Position numbers and translations under genes: made by a program. Below are positions 45,485-58,029 of a stretch of DNA of 64,000 nt, piece after piece. The stretch is from assembly GCF_020379485.1 (NCBI RefSeq), contig NC_063452.1, positions 8,473,065-8,537,064 of the forward strand, given 5' to 3'. The notes under the pieces are model-generated. The model was not told the origin of the DNA. It saw only the letters and a program-made list of their open reading frames with translations, and did not search any database. The stretch's first letter is position 1; each line of letters opens with the position of its first letter. This DNA is from Brassica napus. Lineage: Eukaryota; Streptophyta; Magnoliopsida; Brassicales; Brassicaceae.

Positions 45485-46838
45485 CACTACAAGAAAAACA
45501 CCCGACTCCCGACGGCAACTATTGTCGTAGTCTCGTCGGAATTGACGATGTCCGGTGAATTTCCGAGAAACTACAAATAGTCGGAGTTTGGGTCTCGGAA
45601 AATCAAGGTTGTCACTAAATTCTCGGAAGGTTACTGACATATAAATGTTCTCGGTATGTTGTCGGTAAGGTTTGTCGAAAACTTATTGCTAATTTCCGAG
45701 ATCGAAGTTCCTATGAAACTAAGGATCGCAAAGTCATCGGCTATTTCCTTCAAATTTCTGAGCATTTCTCAGTAAATAGACGGAATGGATATCTGAAAAT
45801 AATTGGAGATCTCTGAATAATTTCCGACAAAGCTATCAAAACTTTTAAAAAAAATTCTTCATATCATTTGCCATTTTAGATTCGGGTTCTGCTGAGTTCT
45901 TATGTCTTTACCCTGATTTGGGTTCTGTTGTTTTCTCTGTGACAATTCTTAAATCTTTCATGCTCTGTTTTTAAGACAGATCTTAATCGTTCATGCTCTG
46001 TTTTTGAGACAGATCTTGAATCGTCCATGCTCTGTTTTGAGACAGTTCTTGAATAGTTTGTGCTCTGCTTTTGTAGCAATCATCAATGTACAAAGAAATT
46101 AAAAGAAACAGAGTCAAGAGTATTGTGGTATCGTAAGAGACAGAGTAAGGAGAGCTTGATAATACCTGAAAGCTGATAGAGTAATAGCGACAGAGGAACC
46201 CATGTCGCCAAAGCTTAAGCAAACAAAAAAAAAAGACAGAGGAAGGAACCCAGGAGATGCAATTTTTGATGGGAGAAATATCACGAGACATATATATAGA
46301 ACGAGGTTCGGACGGCGGAGCTATCACGGTTTGTGCTCAGAAACTAAAATATTGAATTTTAAGCGGGAAATTCAATGGATTTCAAATCACAAGGCGGCAA
46401 AGTAAATTAGAATCAGAGAAATCTGCGATGACACAGTCCTCGGAAACTTTCGACAGCGGTTCTTCTCGGTAGTTTTCAACGGTGGTTCTCCTCGGAAACT
46501 CCTCGACACAATAACTAATGGCGACACGTGCTATCTATTTATTACCGATAATATTCCGTGAAAATTTCCGATCAAATACTGAGACGTCTCATCTGTTGGT
46601 ATGTACCAAGAACCTCCCGACAACATTTTCTAGAGGTTTCCGAGAAAGTCTGTTTCTCGGAATATTTCGACGCCACTTTCTTAGAAGTTTACGAGAACAT
46701 TTGTTTGTCGGTAACTGCCTAAAAGATTCCGACAAAACAAGAGTGTTATCGCTATGGCCTCGCTTACTCGTCGGAAATTTTGCGAGAACCATGATTGTCA
46801 AAAATATTAGTCGGGATACATGATGTTTTCTTGTAGTG
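45485..46838. mobile_element. Non-autonomous CACTA (En/Spm-type) element
   Basis: Ends are CACTACAAGAAAAACA on the left and, in reverse, CACTACAAGAAAACA on the right. The 3-bp duplication CAA lies at 45482-45484 and 46839-46841. The subterminal regions are full of short CCGAC, TCGGAAA and CCGAGA motifs, as in other CACTA elements. The element is 1354 bp with no transposase; the ORF at 46518-46823 runs through the subterminal repeats and is not a gene. Confidence 0.9.
45959..46075. repeat. 33-34 bp tandem repeat inside the CACTA element
   Basis: Units beginning CATGCTCTGTTTTT with AGACAG following occur at 45959, 45992 and 46026, with a decayed fourth at about 46060. Confidence 0.75.
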
Positions 46839-46841
46839 CAA

Positions 46842-49800
46842 ATGTTTTTAACTAAAACTTATCATAGTTTACATATCTTTTAAAATTATTGTTTAATTTA
46901 TTTTAAATTAAATTAAAACATACCTATATTTTTATTTGTATAAATTTTGTTAAAATTTTATTATCGTATATTTTAAAAGTTTATTATAGCGTAAAAATAC
47001 ATCTCATTAATTTTTAAATAATTTTTTCTTTATATTTTTCATTTTTGACTTTAACAATTGTAGAGATGGTCATTTTTATTGAACTTCCTTACTAAATTTA
47101 TCTTAACATTTTAAAACACATAAAACTAATTAGTTCACATTTATAGTAACACAAAAAAGTACATGTACCTCGACAAACAAATAAAAATTAAATACATACG
47201 TATATAAAAATACCAAGAACACAACAAACATGATTTATTAAAAATAAGCATGCTAATTTTATTATTATCCAAACTATATGAATTATATTAAGAGAGTATT
47301 AACTCTAGAAAAATCCTTGAAAAATACTTTGATTAATATAATTAAATGACTTACCATATAATAAATTAAATGAATTACCAAATAATATAATTTTGAATGA
47401 CTTACCATATAATAATGTTAATTCATCTATTTATATTAATAGATGAATTAAATAACATTTCTTGATTAATATAATTTTAAATGACTTACAATATAATTTT
47501 TATGTTTTAAAATATAAAAATATTTTAATAATTTCTAAAAGTGATAACTTATCTATGATATCACATTGTCATTGGAAAATGATGAGAAGTTTTTAAAATT
47601 ATATATTTGACTGTTTACATTCAGTTGAAACATTTTAGAATATATATATATATAGTGAATGAGTGAATTTAATTAATATTATTAAGTTTAGATTAATTGA
47701 TTTTCTAAAATCTATGATTTATTTTATTCACTACTAATATAAACATAATAAAAACCGTTTTTATAATTGTTTCTATAGTATCATATGTATTTATATTTAT
47801 CTTATCAATTTATATAATGTAATCTAGATATTTAATTATTTCTATAAACAAATTATGTTAATTCATCTATAATTAAGATGTTTAATTGTATGTTTGGAAA
47901 CATAGATTAGATTAGGTAATTCTATGAATAGTTTCCTTTTAAAAACTTTAGTTAAATAAATGAAAAGTAAAAAACCATCAACCAATCAAATTATAACAAT
48001 TAATTGGAATGTTCTTCTATGAACGACACATCAGCATAAATCAATAAAGTGATTTCTCAATTAATATATACGAGGATCATTGTAAACACTTATAAACTAA
48101 TTTAACTTCATAAATGATTGGTGAAGATAATTTAAAGTAACTAATTTATAGTAAAGTTCATCAATATTATCATAAACATTTGACTGTAATCATTTTACTT
48201 AAATCGTTTATCATTTCAAAATTTTACATTTAAAATTTATGATTATCTAACAATCATTTATTCAATATATTTACTAATAAAATTCTATAAACAGTGTTAA
48301 TTTGTTTAATGTACTATTATTATTATTATAAAAAATAATTCAATATGAAAAATTAAGTGAAAATATAAGTTTTCAAATTATATGTCTTAAACAATTGTTT
48401 GGGTGGTTTGCCATCCTAAAATATATACAAATATATTAGAAATTGAATAAGTTTATTTCTAAATAATAATTTCATTTTCCTCGTTCAATTTATTTAAAAT
48501 TGAGGTAAAAGAAATACAAATTTATTTTTGAAAATTTAAATATCATAAATAGGTGGTATATCTATTCACTGATTTTTAGAGATAATTTCTTTCAAATCGT
48601 ACCAAATCATATTTGATATGTTTATTGATGAGATTCATCTATTCAATCAACTTCATTTTTGAAGATTTTATACAATTATTAGTCCATTAACTTTGGAATT
48701 GAGATCATTTCAAATGCTAAATACAACAAGGTAGGATTTGAGAAGAAAAAAGGGAATAAAAACCTCTTAACTCTTTGATCCAATAAGCCTTTGTAAACCA
48801 TATAGTGAAAATTTCAATTTGAAAATGTGAATTAAAGAGTAACAATATAAATGAGATATATCAAATACGATAAATTTAAAACTGTAAATTTATAAAATTT
48901 AATATTATTTCAAAGTCAAAAGCAAAACTTGTTTATAACATGTGATTTTGATCAAAAATGAATTAAAACATTTATTATTTGAAGAGACTAATTAAAATTT
49001 GAAATCGGATGTATGAAAATATCAACATATATAAAAACTGGTTTCTTCACTTATTACCACGCTCCCAGTTTTTAACATTGGATGCTTAGAAAATACTTTG
49101 TTTCAAATTAGATGGTGTTTCATTTTTCAATATAAACTTTCTTAATTTTTTATTTTATTTTATATAATGTTTGTAATTTGTAATTTGCTTGATTGGTAGT
49201 TGAATTGCGGTTAAATATATATTCTAACCTTACTTTATAGATATATAAATATAAATAATTATTTAAATAAATATTTATAATAATTTTATAGTTTTCAAAT
49301 TATACGTTTTTGAATTCGAATTTTTAATAAATTTTTTTCAATTTTTTTCTTTTTATCAATTCTTTTTAAAAAATTTAAAAACTCTTTTTAAAATTAATTT
49401 AAATTTTTTATTTTAAAATTTAAGTATTTATTTATCTATTAAAATCTTAAGCTTCACTCCTTAAATCGAAACCCTAAACTCGGTTATCCGGTTACATGTT
49501 TCTCATTTTAGATAACTCATTAAATATATATATTTTATGAAAAAAACTCATTAAATACCTAGGTATCGTTTGTGTCTTTTTAACTGATTCAGATTTTCTT
49601 ATTTAACTAAATAATTTAATTATATTAAAATAATTATATTTTTCTTTTCTGGTTTGCCACCTCCAACGTCCACTCTTCCCACCTACGTATTATTCTAATC
49701 AGTGAAGAAAATGGTAGGAGAAAAAAAACAAAGATGGAGATTATTTTCTTTTTCATTAACGCTAAAACATCTGTGTCTTTGGTTGGACCTCCTAAATGCT

Positions 49801-50112
49801 AAAAGACACCGATCCATCATAGTCTCTTCTGTTTCACATTAAATGATACTTTAGCATTTTTTTTCTTGTTATAAAAATATCATTTTATAATTTTAATGTA
49901 ATTTAGATTTACTTTTAATTCAATATTAATTATAAAATGCATTGATTTTATAAATAAATTTATTTATCTAAAATACTATGGTTAAATAGATGACATTAAT
50001 GAAAGCATATAAATGCATTTCAATCAGTTTTTAATATTTGTGAAAAATGTTTAAGTGACACTCTTTGTGAAACATAGTGAGCGTATGACTATGTTTAATT
50101 CATATTTATGCA
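46842..50112. other. Very AT-rich intergenic DNA, possible Helitron end
   Basis: No gene or RNA gene recognised in over 3 kb. Read in reverse, 48076 leftward begins A then TCCTCGTATATATTAATTGAG, which looks like a Helitron 5' start, but no matching hairpin end was found to its left. The short phrase GAATGACTTACCATATAATAA recurs at about 47346-47415. Confidence 0.4.
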
Positions 50113-50905
50113 TCTTATATATTAAAACAGAAGTCACAACCTTGATTCATGTGTGATTTTTTTTAAAAAATAGACCTAATTGACATATTCCTAGAAAGTC
50201 ATGTTACATTTAATCTCTAATCTTATCATTTAAATTTTGGGCATACTAGAAATTTTTATTGGGCTATCAATAATTGGATTTAAACAATAGATGATCCACT
50301 GGATTTGTAAATAGTATAAATTAAATAAATATAATTTAATATTGTAATACTATACATCCATATGTTAAATATTTAAATATTTGTCGATGTAAACTTTTAA
50401 AATTATAAAGATTTTTTTTTAAATAACAAAAATCATATTATCTAACAATGATTAATCTTTACTACCTTAAACCAATGAAAACAAATTTTAAACTATATAG
50501 TTTATTTTAAAAGTTAAACAAAAACTAAATGTTTAATTATTTACTCGATAATATAAATCTATGAAGCGAGAAGTTTAATTTTTTAAAAACTTTCTAAATT
50601 TGTGAAATGTTACAATATCTTTGAATATGACAATAAAATAATATTTTACTAATCTTTATATATATAGTTACGATTTTAATAATGAAATAATAATCCGAAA
50701 ATATATATATAGAAGATGATACAAATACATGTGGAAGTTTGAAACAATCTATTCAATGAAAAAATATACCGTAAACTTATTATGTTTTAAAAATTGATCG
50801 GCACATATATATTATAATATATACCAATTTAGAATTGAAAACAAAATATTTATATTAAAATAAATGAAAACAAAAATTCGCGCGGTTGCGCGGCTCGAGA
50901 TCTAG
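50113..50905 (+). mobile_element. Helitron-like element, 0.8 kb
   Basis: Starts A then TCTTATATATTAAAACAGAA at 50113. Ends with the hairpin CGCGC-GGTT-GCGCG, then GCTCGAGAT, then CTAG, followed by T (CTAG at 50902-50905). TC start, terminal hairpin about 10 bases before CTRR, and A/T insertion all fit. No Rep/helicase, so non-autonomous. Confidence 0.75.
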
Positions 50906-53526
50906 TGTCCTTTAAAAAAATAACTATGTGATTAAGTAATTATTGAATTGTTTAATTTCCATGGCTTATGTAATTTTTGGTCCATGTATATTTTCGACTG
51001 CTGGCAGGATTTCTCAGAACTTTTAATTTTATGTAGCTTTTGTTAAATGCACATACCAATGTACAACTACAAAAATAGTTTTTTTAAGCATGTTTTTAGC
51101 CTGGTAAGTAACATATTAACTACACGCAAATGCACATCAAAAAAAGTAAATACAGATGAGATCAGTTTAGTTTTCAAAAAAAAAAAAGATGAGATCAGTT
51201 CACAGAGTCCAAATAATCACATTATAACCAAGTCGCGGTGGTTTAAATGAAACTTTCACCACCTGAGTTTGATTACCTTGGCCACCGAACCGTGTCTTAA
51301 TTGGAATAACTCGTATCGGGATGCAAGGTTTTGTGAGATGAGTTTTGGACCTATATATAAAGTTGTTGAGATCCTCACGGTGATAAAAATAATCACTTTA
51401 TGTATATATGATCGAGTTAAGGAAAAATGAAAGTAAAGTTTTTTGTTTCAAGACTGAGTAGTGTCCATCTCCTCCAATCCATCCACTACTGACTTTCTTG
51501 ATTTTATCTAAAGTTTTACCAAAGAAACAGTATTAAAGTCTTTTACTTGCTAAAGACAAATCTTTCATTTAACTTTCAACGATATTTACAATTTAGCATA
51601 AAAATACTATGGATAATAATAAAATATCAATAAATAAAACAGTTTAAAACTACTTAACCTGTTTCAAAAATGTATGTTTGATATTTTACACATATTAATA
51701 AAACATATTAATTTTTGATCATAAATGTACATTTGTTCTGTTTATATATCATAAATGTGCATTTTGTTTGATTACTTATCTCCCATAATATTTTAAAAAA
51801 TAATTAAACAAATATAAATATATTTTTTAAGTTTATGATTTATTATTATTAATTAATAAAAGTTATATAAAAGGTGAAAAATGTTAGCTTTTTTGAAACG
51901 AGTTTTTTCAGAATATTTATTTTTTGAATCGAGGGAGTATTGATTTTGTAAATAAACTTTTGTTAGTATATTCCAAATTGTTCAGTTGGTTAAAGAAACT
52001 TTCGTTTTGGAATCACTTTAGGGAACACACCTGACATGGCGCCACAAGAAACCCTTAGAATTTACAAACTAATATTTTGGGAGATCTATACCTTATACAA
52101 TATGTACGTAGCATGATTGAAATTTCATTGGAGGCATGCAGTTTTTTTGGTCGACGGACACCTGCAACAATTGGTGACTTTATATAAGATCTACAAAAAA
52201 ATTAAAACAATAATAGTGCGGCCTTTAAACAACAAGACTCAATTAACGTGATAATGTAAAAACTTATGATCGATTTAATATGTTTACCAAAAAAAAATCT
52301 TAGGATCGTTTTGAAACAATGAAAAAATAGATTCCTACCAGTTAAACAAAGAGAGTTATGTAAACAAAACAAAATTTCTGATAAGACAACATGAAGAAAC
52401 TAGGAAAAATTTGAATATGTGAAACTCTAAAAATAACTAAAATGAAAATCGTGTCAATTTATGATTCTAAATCATATTAAATTATTAATTATGATTTATG
52501 ATTCTAAATTGAAGTTACTTGATGAGAATAGTATTAAATGAGTTTTTACATACTATTATAAGTTTTGAGCCGTACTAATTATATAAACAAGAATGTTTGG
52601 GGACAAAATAATTCTGAGTTTTAGGATTTTGGTTAATTCCAAACCAAAAGAATGTAAGAACGAAAAAAAGTATGTATGGCAGCATAAATTTACAATATTC
52701 GTAAATAACATTAATTATTCAAAAGACACTAGGTGCAAGTGCAGCTCCCCTTTTGTGAACTACACAAATATTAGACAAAGGATAAAACCAAAAGTTTTGA
52801 CATTATTCAGTTTAAATGTTATTTATAGTTTTCTTCCCTATATTTACATTTAAAAATCATTCTGCATTAGTATTTCATTATGTAACCATTAACTGCTAAT
52901 AGCACCATGAGTTTTTCTGATACTTTAAACGATTTTTCTAAATTACACATATCAGCAATGATCTTTTACTGCTGAGCATGTGCCAGACCCATTACCTAAA
53001 AAAAAATCAAATTACTACACGTTGCAGTGTTTTTTTTTTTCTTCGGAAAATCAAGAAATCAACCAAATGTGGATACAATCAAGTAATCAACAACAAAAAA
53101 ATCGTTTCTCTTCCACATGTCATAACGCGAGCTACTAAAGCCAATCATATTAAAAAAACTTTATACTATTATATTTCAATTTTATGTTAAACTATAGAAG
53201 AACGTAACAGACAACCTAGAGAGGATGGGACGGGGTATAATATGGTTGAGGAAGATCTGGATTTCTTCACCTACCCAGACAATCTATAGACCGTTGATAT
53301 TATTTTAATTTCCAAAATCGGCTAGAACATTAATTATGTGGCAAAAGTGGAAGCACAACAGGCGATGAGTCATCGGCTTTGTGGCCAAACTATTACGCAT
53401 AATTTGACAAACGAATTTATACAAAAAAAACATGACAACTCAAACTCACAAAATTAAAATAATATAAATTTATATTGTTGTTGAAGTTTTGTTGGTAGAC
53501 GTAACATACGTTACAAATCCCGAGGA
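50906..53526. other. AT-rich intergenic DNA, no gene supported
   Basis: Only short ORFs without features. The last part is the promoter of the DUF241 gene. Confidence 0.4.
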
Positions 53527-53534
53527 TATAAATA
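53527..53534 (+). promoter_or_regulatory. Probable TATA box of the DUF241 gene
   Basis: TATAAATA lies 70 bases before the ATG at 53597, with an A-rich leader of about 35-40 bases expected in between. Confidence 0.6.
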
Positions 53535-53596
53535 GAGCTCGTTGAATAAGATTAGCATAGAGAAACAAAGCTCAACAACAAGAAAAAAAAACAAAT

Positions 53597-54463
53597 ATGG
53601 CAATGAAGATCATCAAGAATCATGTAAGATCGATAAGTTTACCTTCAAGATCTCATCCCAGCACTGCAGCGATTGAGGAATCACTAGACAAATTTCTTAT
53701 CACTATGAAGACGAAGACAGTAACGTCATCTGAATCGGTTAACTCCGGTTTAGTGGGGTTAGAGGATCTGTACGAGTGTACGGAGGAGTGTCTGAAGATG
53801 GGTTCCACACGAAATGTGTTGTCGTTTAATGCTGAGAGGAAGAAGATGAAGGGGGAGTTTATGGAGGAAATGCTTGATGGGTCGTTGAAGCTAATGGATA
53901 TATGCAACGCCTCAAGAGATCTCATGGTTGAAACTCATGAACACGTTCTTGGTCTTCAAATTTGCGCTCGGAGAAGGCGAGATGTCGATTTCTCGGACTA
54001 TGTCGTGTTTAGGAAGAACATGAAGAAAGAAGCGAGGAAGCTTCTTGGATCCTTGAAGAACATTAATGTAGGGTTAGTAATGAGAGATAATGATCTGGAT
54101 CAAGACCGTGATGTTCATTTCTTTGCCGTGAATCACGCTATGAGATGTGTTGTCTCGATGACGGTTTCGGCCTTGAAGTCGTTCTTGGAGTTCTTGTCGG
54201 GTCGAGAAAACGGAAACGACATAAGGAGCAAGTTCGCTTTGGTCCTCATGAAGAAGAAGTTTCATGGTTACGATAAGATAGTCAAAAACGAGTTGGAGGA
54301 TGTAGATTCAGCTATATCTGGAGATTCTTGCTCTCAAGAGGAACTTCATAGGAAGCTTGAGGACCTTGAGGTGTGGACTGGGAGGTTTGAGAAAAGTCTA
54401 GAAGGTTTGTTTCGAAGACTGATTAGAACACGGACCTCGCTTCTCAACATCATTTCTCAATAG
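53597..54463 (+). CDS. DUF241-family protein (At2g17680-like)
   Basis: 288 aa, single exon. It starts MAMKIIKNHVRSISLPSRSH, the usual DUF241 opening with a Ser-Leu-Pro-Ser-Arg-x-His-Pro motif. A helical body follows, with GLEDLYECTEECLKM, GSLKLMDICNASRDLMVETH and VLGLQICARRRRD, and a C-terminal helix ending LFRRLIRTRTSLLNIISQ. DUF241 proteins occur as large clusters in crucifers and have no settled biochemical role. Synteny after the PPR gene fits At2g17680. The gene has its own TATA box and is flanked on the left by a long transposon-rich stretch. Confidence 0.9.
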   Translation: MAMKIIKNHVRSISLPSRSHPSTAAIEESLDKFLITMKTKTVTSSESVNSGLVGLEDLYECTEECLKMGSTRNVLSFNAERKKMKGEFMEEMLDGSLKLMDICNASRDLMVETHEHVLGLQICARRRRDVDFSDYVVFRKNMKKEARKLLGSLKNINVGLVMRDNDLDQDRDVHFFAVNHAMRCVVSMTVSALKSFLEFLSGRENGNDIRSKFALVLMKKKFHGYDKIVKNELEDVDSAISGDSCSQEELHRKLEDLEVWTGRFEKSLEGLFRRLIRTRTSLLNIISQ

Positions 54464-55735
54464 ATGTATATGTATGTAATATTGTAATCTTTGTGGGCAT
54501 CTGATTTTAGAGGAATTGCCGGAGGGTTATATACTATACACATAAGATTTTGTAAACGCTAGTTTAGTTAATTATATTTATAGAAACATTTTATCAAATA
54601 TATAGCAATCTTTCGATCACACGTTTTGGTATCACTTGGTGATGAATTACCAATTTGAACCACTGGATATAACATGAAAAAATCACCGAGACTGTCTAGT
54701 GAACAATTATATTCCCAAATACTCACTTTTTCCAAACCTTTTCGCCAGGTGATGTCCGTAAAGAATTGATGCTCGGAATGGAAAAAATACATAGGCATGG
54801 CGGATCTAACTGATCAAATACTTATCCAGCAATACTAATCTAGTAGATTAAATGGATTGAGCGGAAGAAGTATACATTTAGCAGTACAAGAGTGAGCAGA
54901 TATAATTATTAATATATACTAGTATTTCACTCCGTGCTGCACGATCAATTTCTGCTTGCATTTAAATTCTATAAGAAAATAAAATTATAGTGTTCTCTAT
55001 TTCTTGCTTTTAATCAAAATTGAATTTACATTAACTTTTTGCTTAAGAATTTATAATTTACAAAAAAAAAAAAGAGAATTGTAAGATAGTAAAATATGAT
55101 CTGTTATAAAAACAGATTTGTGAAATAATCAAACCATAACATACAAATTTCTAAATACCCCAAGTTGCATCATCATAGTTGTTGTTTTTTTTTTACTCGG
55201 TATAGTGGCATCACATTATTATTTGTTAGCAAATGATATATGATTTCTTCAAAGCTACAAAAACAAAATAAAGATATTTAAAAAGTAACATAAGAGAAGA
55301 ATTAAACATACCACTTGTTTTCAGATTCTTTACGGTTCTGCTCTTGTTCTAAGTTTGTTGCAGAGAAAGCTCTTTTGTTTGTCCTTTATCTTCTTCCCTC
55401 TATGTTTCTGTACTTCTTCGGATGCAAAAGTAAGACAAATAATTTCATAAATATAAGCCATTGAAAGAACAGATTTGTAGATACGCATTTTATAGATAAG
55501 AGTTGGAAATACTTATTGTTACCTTCCTTCCTGACAAAACTTTGATTTCCAAACTCAAAGCATATAATAGAGAAAATAAATTTCATGTCACTCACTATAA
55601 AAGAAAAGAAGAAATAATTTATCTGGACATAAATTAAACAAGTCTAGAAAGAATTCTTATTAAAAAGGTCTGAAAAGAACAAATATGTACAAACTTGCGA
55701 GCTATTTTTAGTCTCTCAAATCTCAACTTTTCTGA
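54464..55735. other. Intergenic, Helitron-like 3' end near 54919
   Basis: Read in reverse, CGTGC-A-GCACG is followed by GAGTGAAATA and then CTAG (54919-54922) and T, a possible Helitron 3' end. Its 5' partner was not found to the right. The remainder is AT-rich and contains the 3' UTR of the DUF2359 gene. Confidence 0.4.
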
Positions 55736-57840
55736 TCATAAAAACGAACCAGTTGTTATCGCAGCAGCAGCTAGAAGCACAGCAGTAATGGCTGTACATA
55801 TGAGGCAGCCACATCCACGGGAGAGTCTACCCGAGATCACTTTGCATGACTTGTCAGCTTCTATGTAAAGAGAAGCATTGGCTCTTCCTTCAGTGATGGC
55901 TTTTTCATTCTTTTTCCTCAAGCTCTTGATAGTTCGTTTGAGAGTGAGGATATCACCTGGTGATGATGATAATTTGAGGGAATGATCCTTCCATTCGTCT
56001 ACAAGCTTCTTAAGAAGAGCAACACTAGCTTCAAGATTCTCCTCATTATAGATACTGTCCCAGAGGTTGAAGCAATCAGGGTCTTCGGCCACCAACCAGA
56101 TAGCGATTGATGTAGCTTCATTGGCTAAAATAGCATTTCCTTCTCCGGCTAACTTCAGAGTAGAAGTGAATATCTGTTTCATTGTCTCGCTTCCTGGCGC
56201 ACCGGCAAGAGTCACTTCTTTCAACAAGGGATAGATTGACTCAAACCTCTCTGTATCCTTTACTCTTGCGGATGAAGCAGGGAATGTAAGTCGAAGCAAG
56301 CCCTCAAATACATGAGGTGGAATCAGTCGCTTTCCCTCACTAAGAGTCCCATTCACAAGTATGGTACTAGCCTCTGGATTCGACAAACTGCTGGTATGAA
56401 AAAGGCATAAACAAAATCAGATGATTGTTACATAATAAATAAATAGCAGAGAATAACAAGAAAACAATCCGAACTTACTTCTCAACCAGTTGCAGAATGT
56501 AATCCCTGGACTGAGAGTTGCACTTCTTATCAGCCACTAGTGGTAACAAGATATGCGCCCATGAATGCAAGCCTACATATAAATCACCTTGGGAGGCCTA
56601 TCCACGTTTTAAAGTTAAAACACACACAAATTTAGAAAATTATTGTTCCTAAAAAATAAAGTATATGACATGAACCTGAGCCATCATCCAAACTGTAAAT
56701 GGAACTTCGTCTAGTTTTCGATACTTAGCCGAAATATCCGTCCACATAGCAGGCAATAAACCAGTCAAAGAATGAGGTTTCCTACGTAACACCATTGCTA
56801 ATGCAACGTATAACGCCACCTGATCATAAAAACATTAACATAACTGAAGCAATCACAGAGACATAGGTGAGACTTTCAGTTCAATAAAAGGTTTTTTTTT
56901 TACCTTTTCATGGAACTCATCCTTCTCACAGTCTATGATGACTTCTTCTTCTTCTGCCAAATCAGTGCGAATGTTCTTAGAGGCCCACTTCACAAAGTTA
57001 GAGACTTTAATGTCTGGAAGCTGGTCTATCCAATCGGCTGATGCGTTGTAGACAGGTTCAGGAATATAAGATAATGGAACCTGTTTGGTTATATATAAAA
57101 AAAAAGATAATTAAAAATCACACAAAAGAAAATAAAAAAAAAGCAAGAGAAATAGCTTACATCGATCACTGTGGACAAAGGACAATTGTTATTGAACATC
57201 TCCATCCATGGAAACTGAACAGCTGATACTTGGGAAAATGCTGTCTCGAAGTACTCGAGAAATTCCACTAGCTGACTCGTACCAGGTTCCTAAGTAACAG
57301 ATAAAGCCAAAATAAAAAACAAAACATCAAGTTTTGATTTTGTGGGTTCATCCTGTTTTGAACGCATGCACTTACCAATGCTTGTTTTACAAGGAACTCC
57401 GAAAGATGTGAAGGATCGATCTTTGCCGCAGCTTCGGACAGCGACACTTTTGTATTCTTCTTCTTCTTCCTCCTAGGTTTCGGCTTTTTAATTTCCCCAG
57501 CCTTCACGTTCTCATCCCTAGCGGCACGGGAACCATTCTGTTCTTCCTCCACATCAGCAACAACCAACTTGGCCGCTTGTCTTTGATCCTCAGCTTTCTT
57601 GCTTCCGTCAGGAACAATATTGTCGGAAACGTCACCGTTCGCCTCCTTATCCTCCGGGTTTTGCTTCTGGTTGCGCTTAGTGTACACGACTTCCTTCCAT
57701 TCATTGTACTCGTGATGGTTAGCGTCAGATGTCTGAAAGCCATTGTACTCCACCACTTCCTTCCATCCATGGTCGTCGTAGGCGGAGTTATCGTCAGAGG
57801 TCGCAAAGCCATTGTGCAATTCAGATTCCATCGGATCCAT
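55736..57840 (-). CDS. DUF2359 transmembrane protein (At1g70770/At1g23170 type), short C-terminus
   Basis: Six exons, 5' to 3': 57840-57376, 57289-57161, 57080-56904, 56819-56676, 56597-56479, 56387-55736. They sum to 1686 nt, 561 aa. The last acceptor is CAGCAG, so the exon may instead begin at 56390. The N-terminus has paired Glu-Trp-Lys-Glu-Val-Val motifs (WKEVVEY and WKEVVYTKRNQKQ) and a basic stretch (KPKPRRKKKKNTKVSL). The body includes FPWMEMF, TVWMMAQASQGD, WAHILLPLV, RLTFPASSARVK and ATSIAIWLV. One membrane segment lies at the very end (TAITAVLLAAAAITTG). The Arabidopsis protein I recall (about 610 aa) continues about 45 residues past this segment; here a stop follows directly. The family is ER-associated with unknown function. 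I do not recall an Arabidopsis copy at this syntenic place. Confidence 0.88.
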
Positions 57841-58029
57841 ATTACCTTTTTTTCAAGTTTCTAGCTTTTTGACCTAGGCCAAGGAGAAAACTTGATATCC
57901 AAGTCCCAATTTGATTTTATTGATTTAGATAAAGTCGTAGGATATATGCTCTTATCCCTTAGTGATAAGTACATATTAATGGTGAAGATCTTCTTCAAAT
58001 ATATTCATATCCCAACTAAATAATTTAAA
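57841..58029. other. Upstream flank of the DUF2359 gene
   Basis: Short promoter-side stretch between the DUF2359 ATG and the Helitron-like start at 58030. No distinct motif recognised. Confidence 0.3.

Noticed and set aside
46518..46823. 101-codon ORF near the right end of the CACTA element
   Set aside because: It consists of subterminal repeat motifs (TCGG, CCGAGA) and has no protein features.
57504..57864. ORFs on both strands overlapping the first DUF2359 exon
   Set aside because: Shadows of the coding frame; the DUF2359 frame has conserved motifs and a complete splice model.
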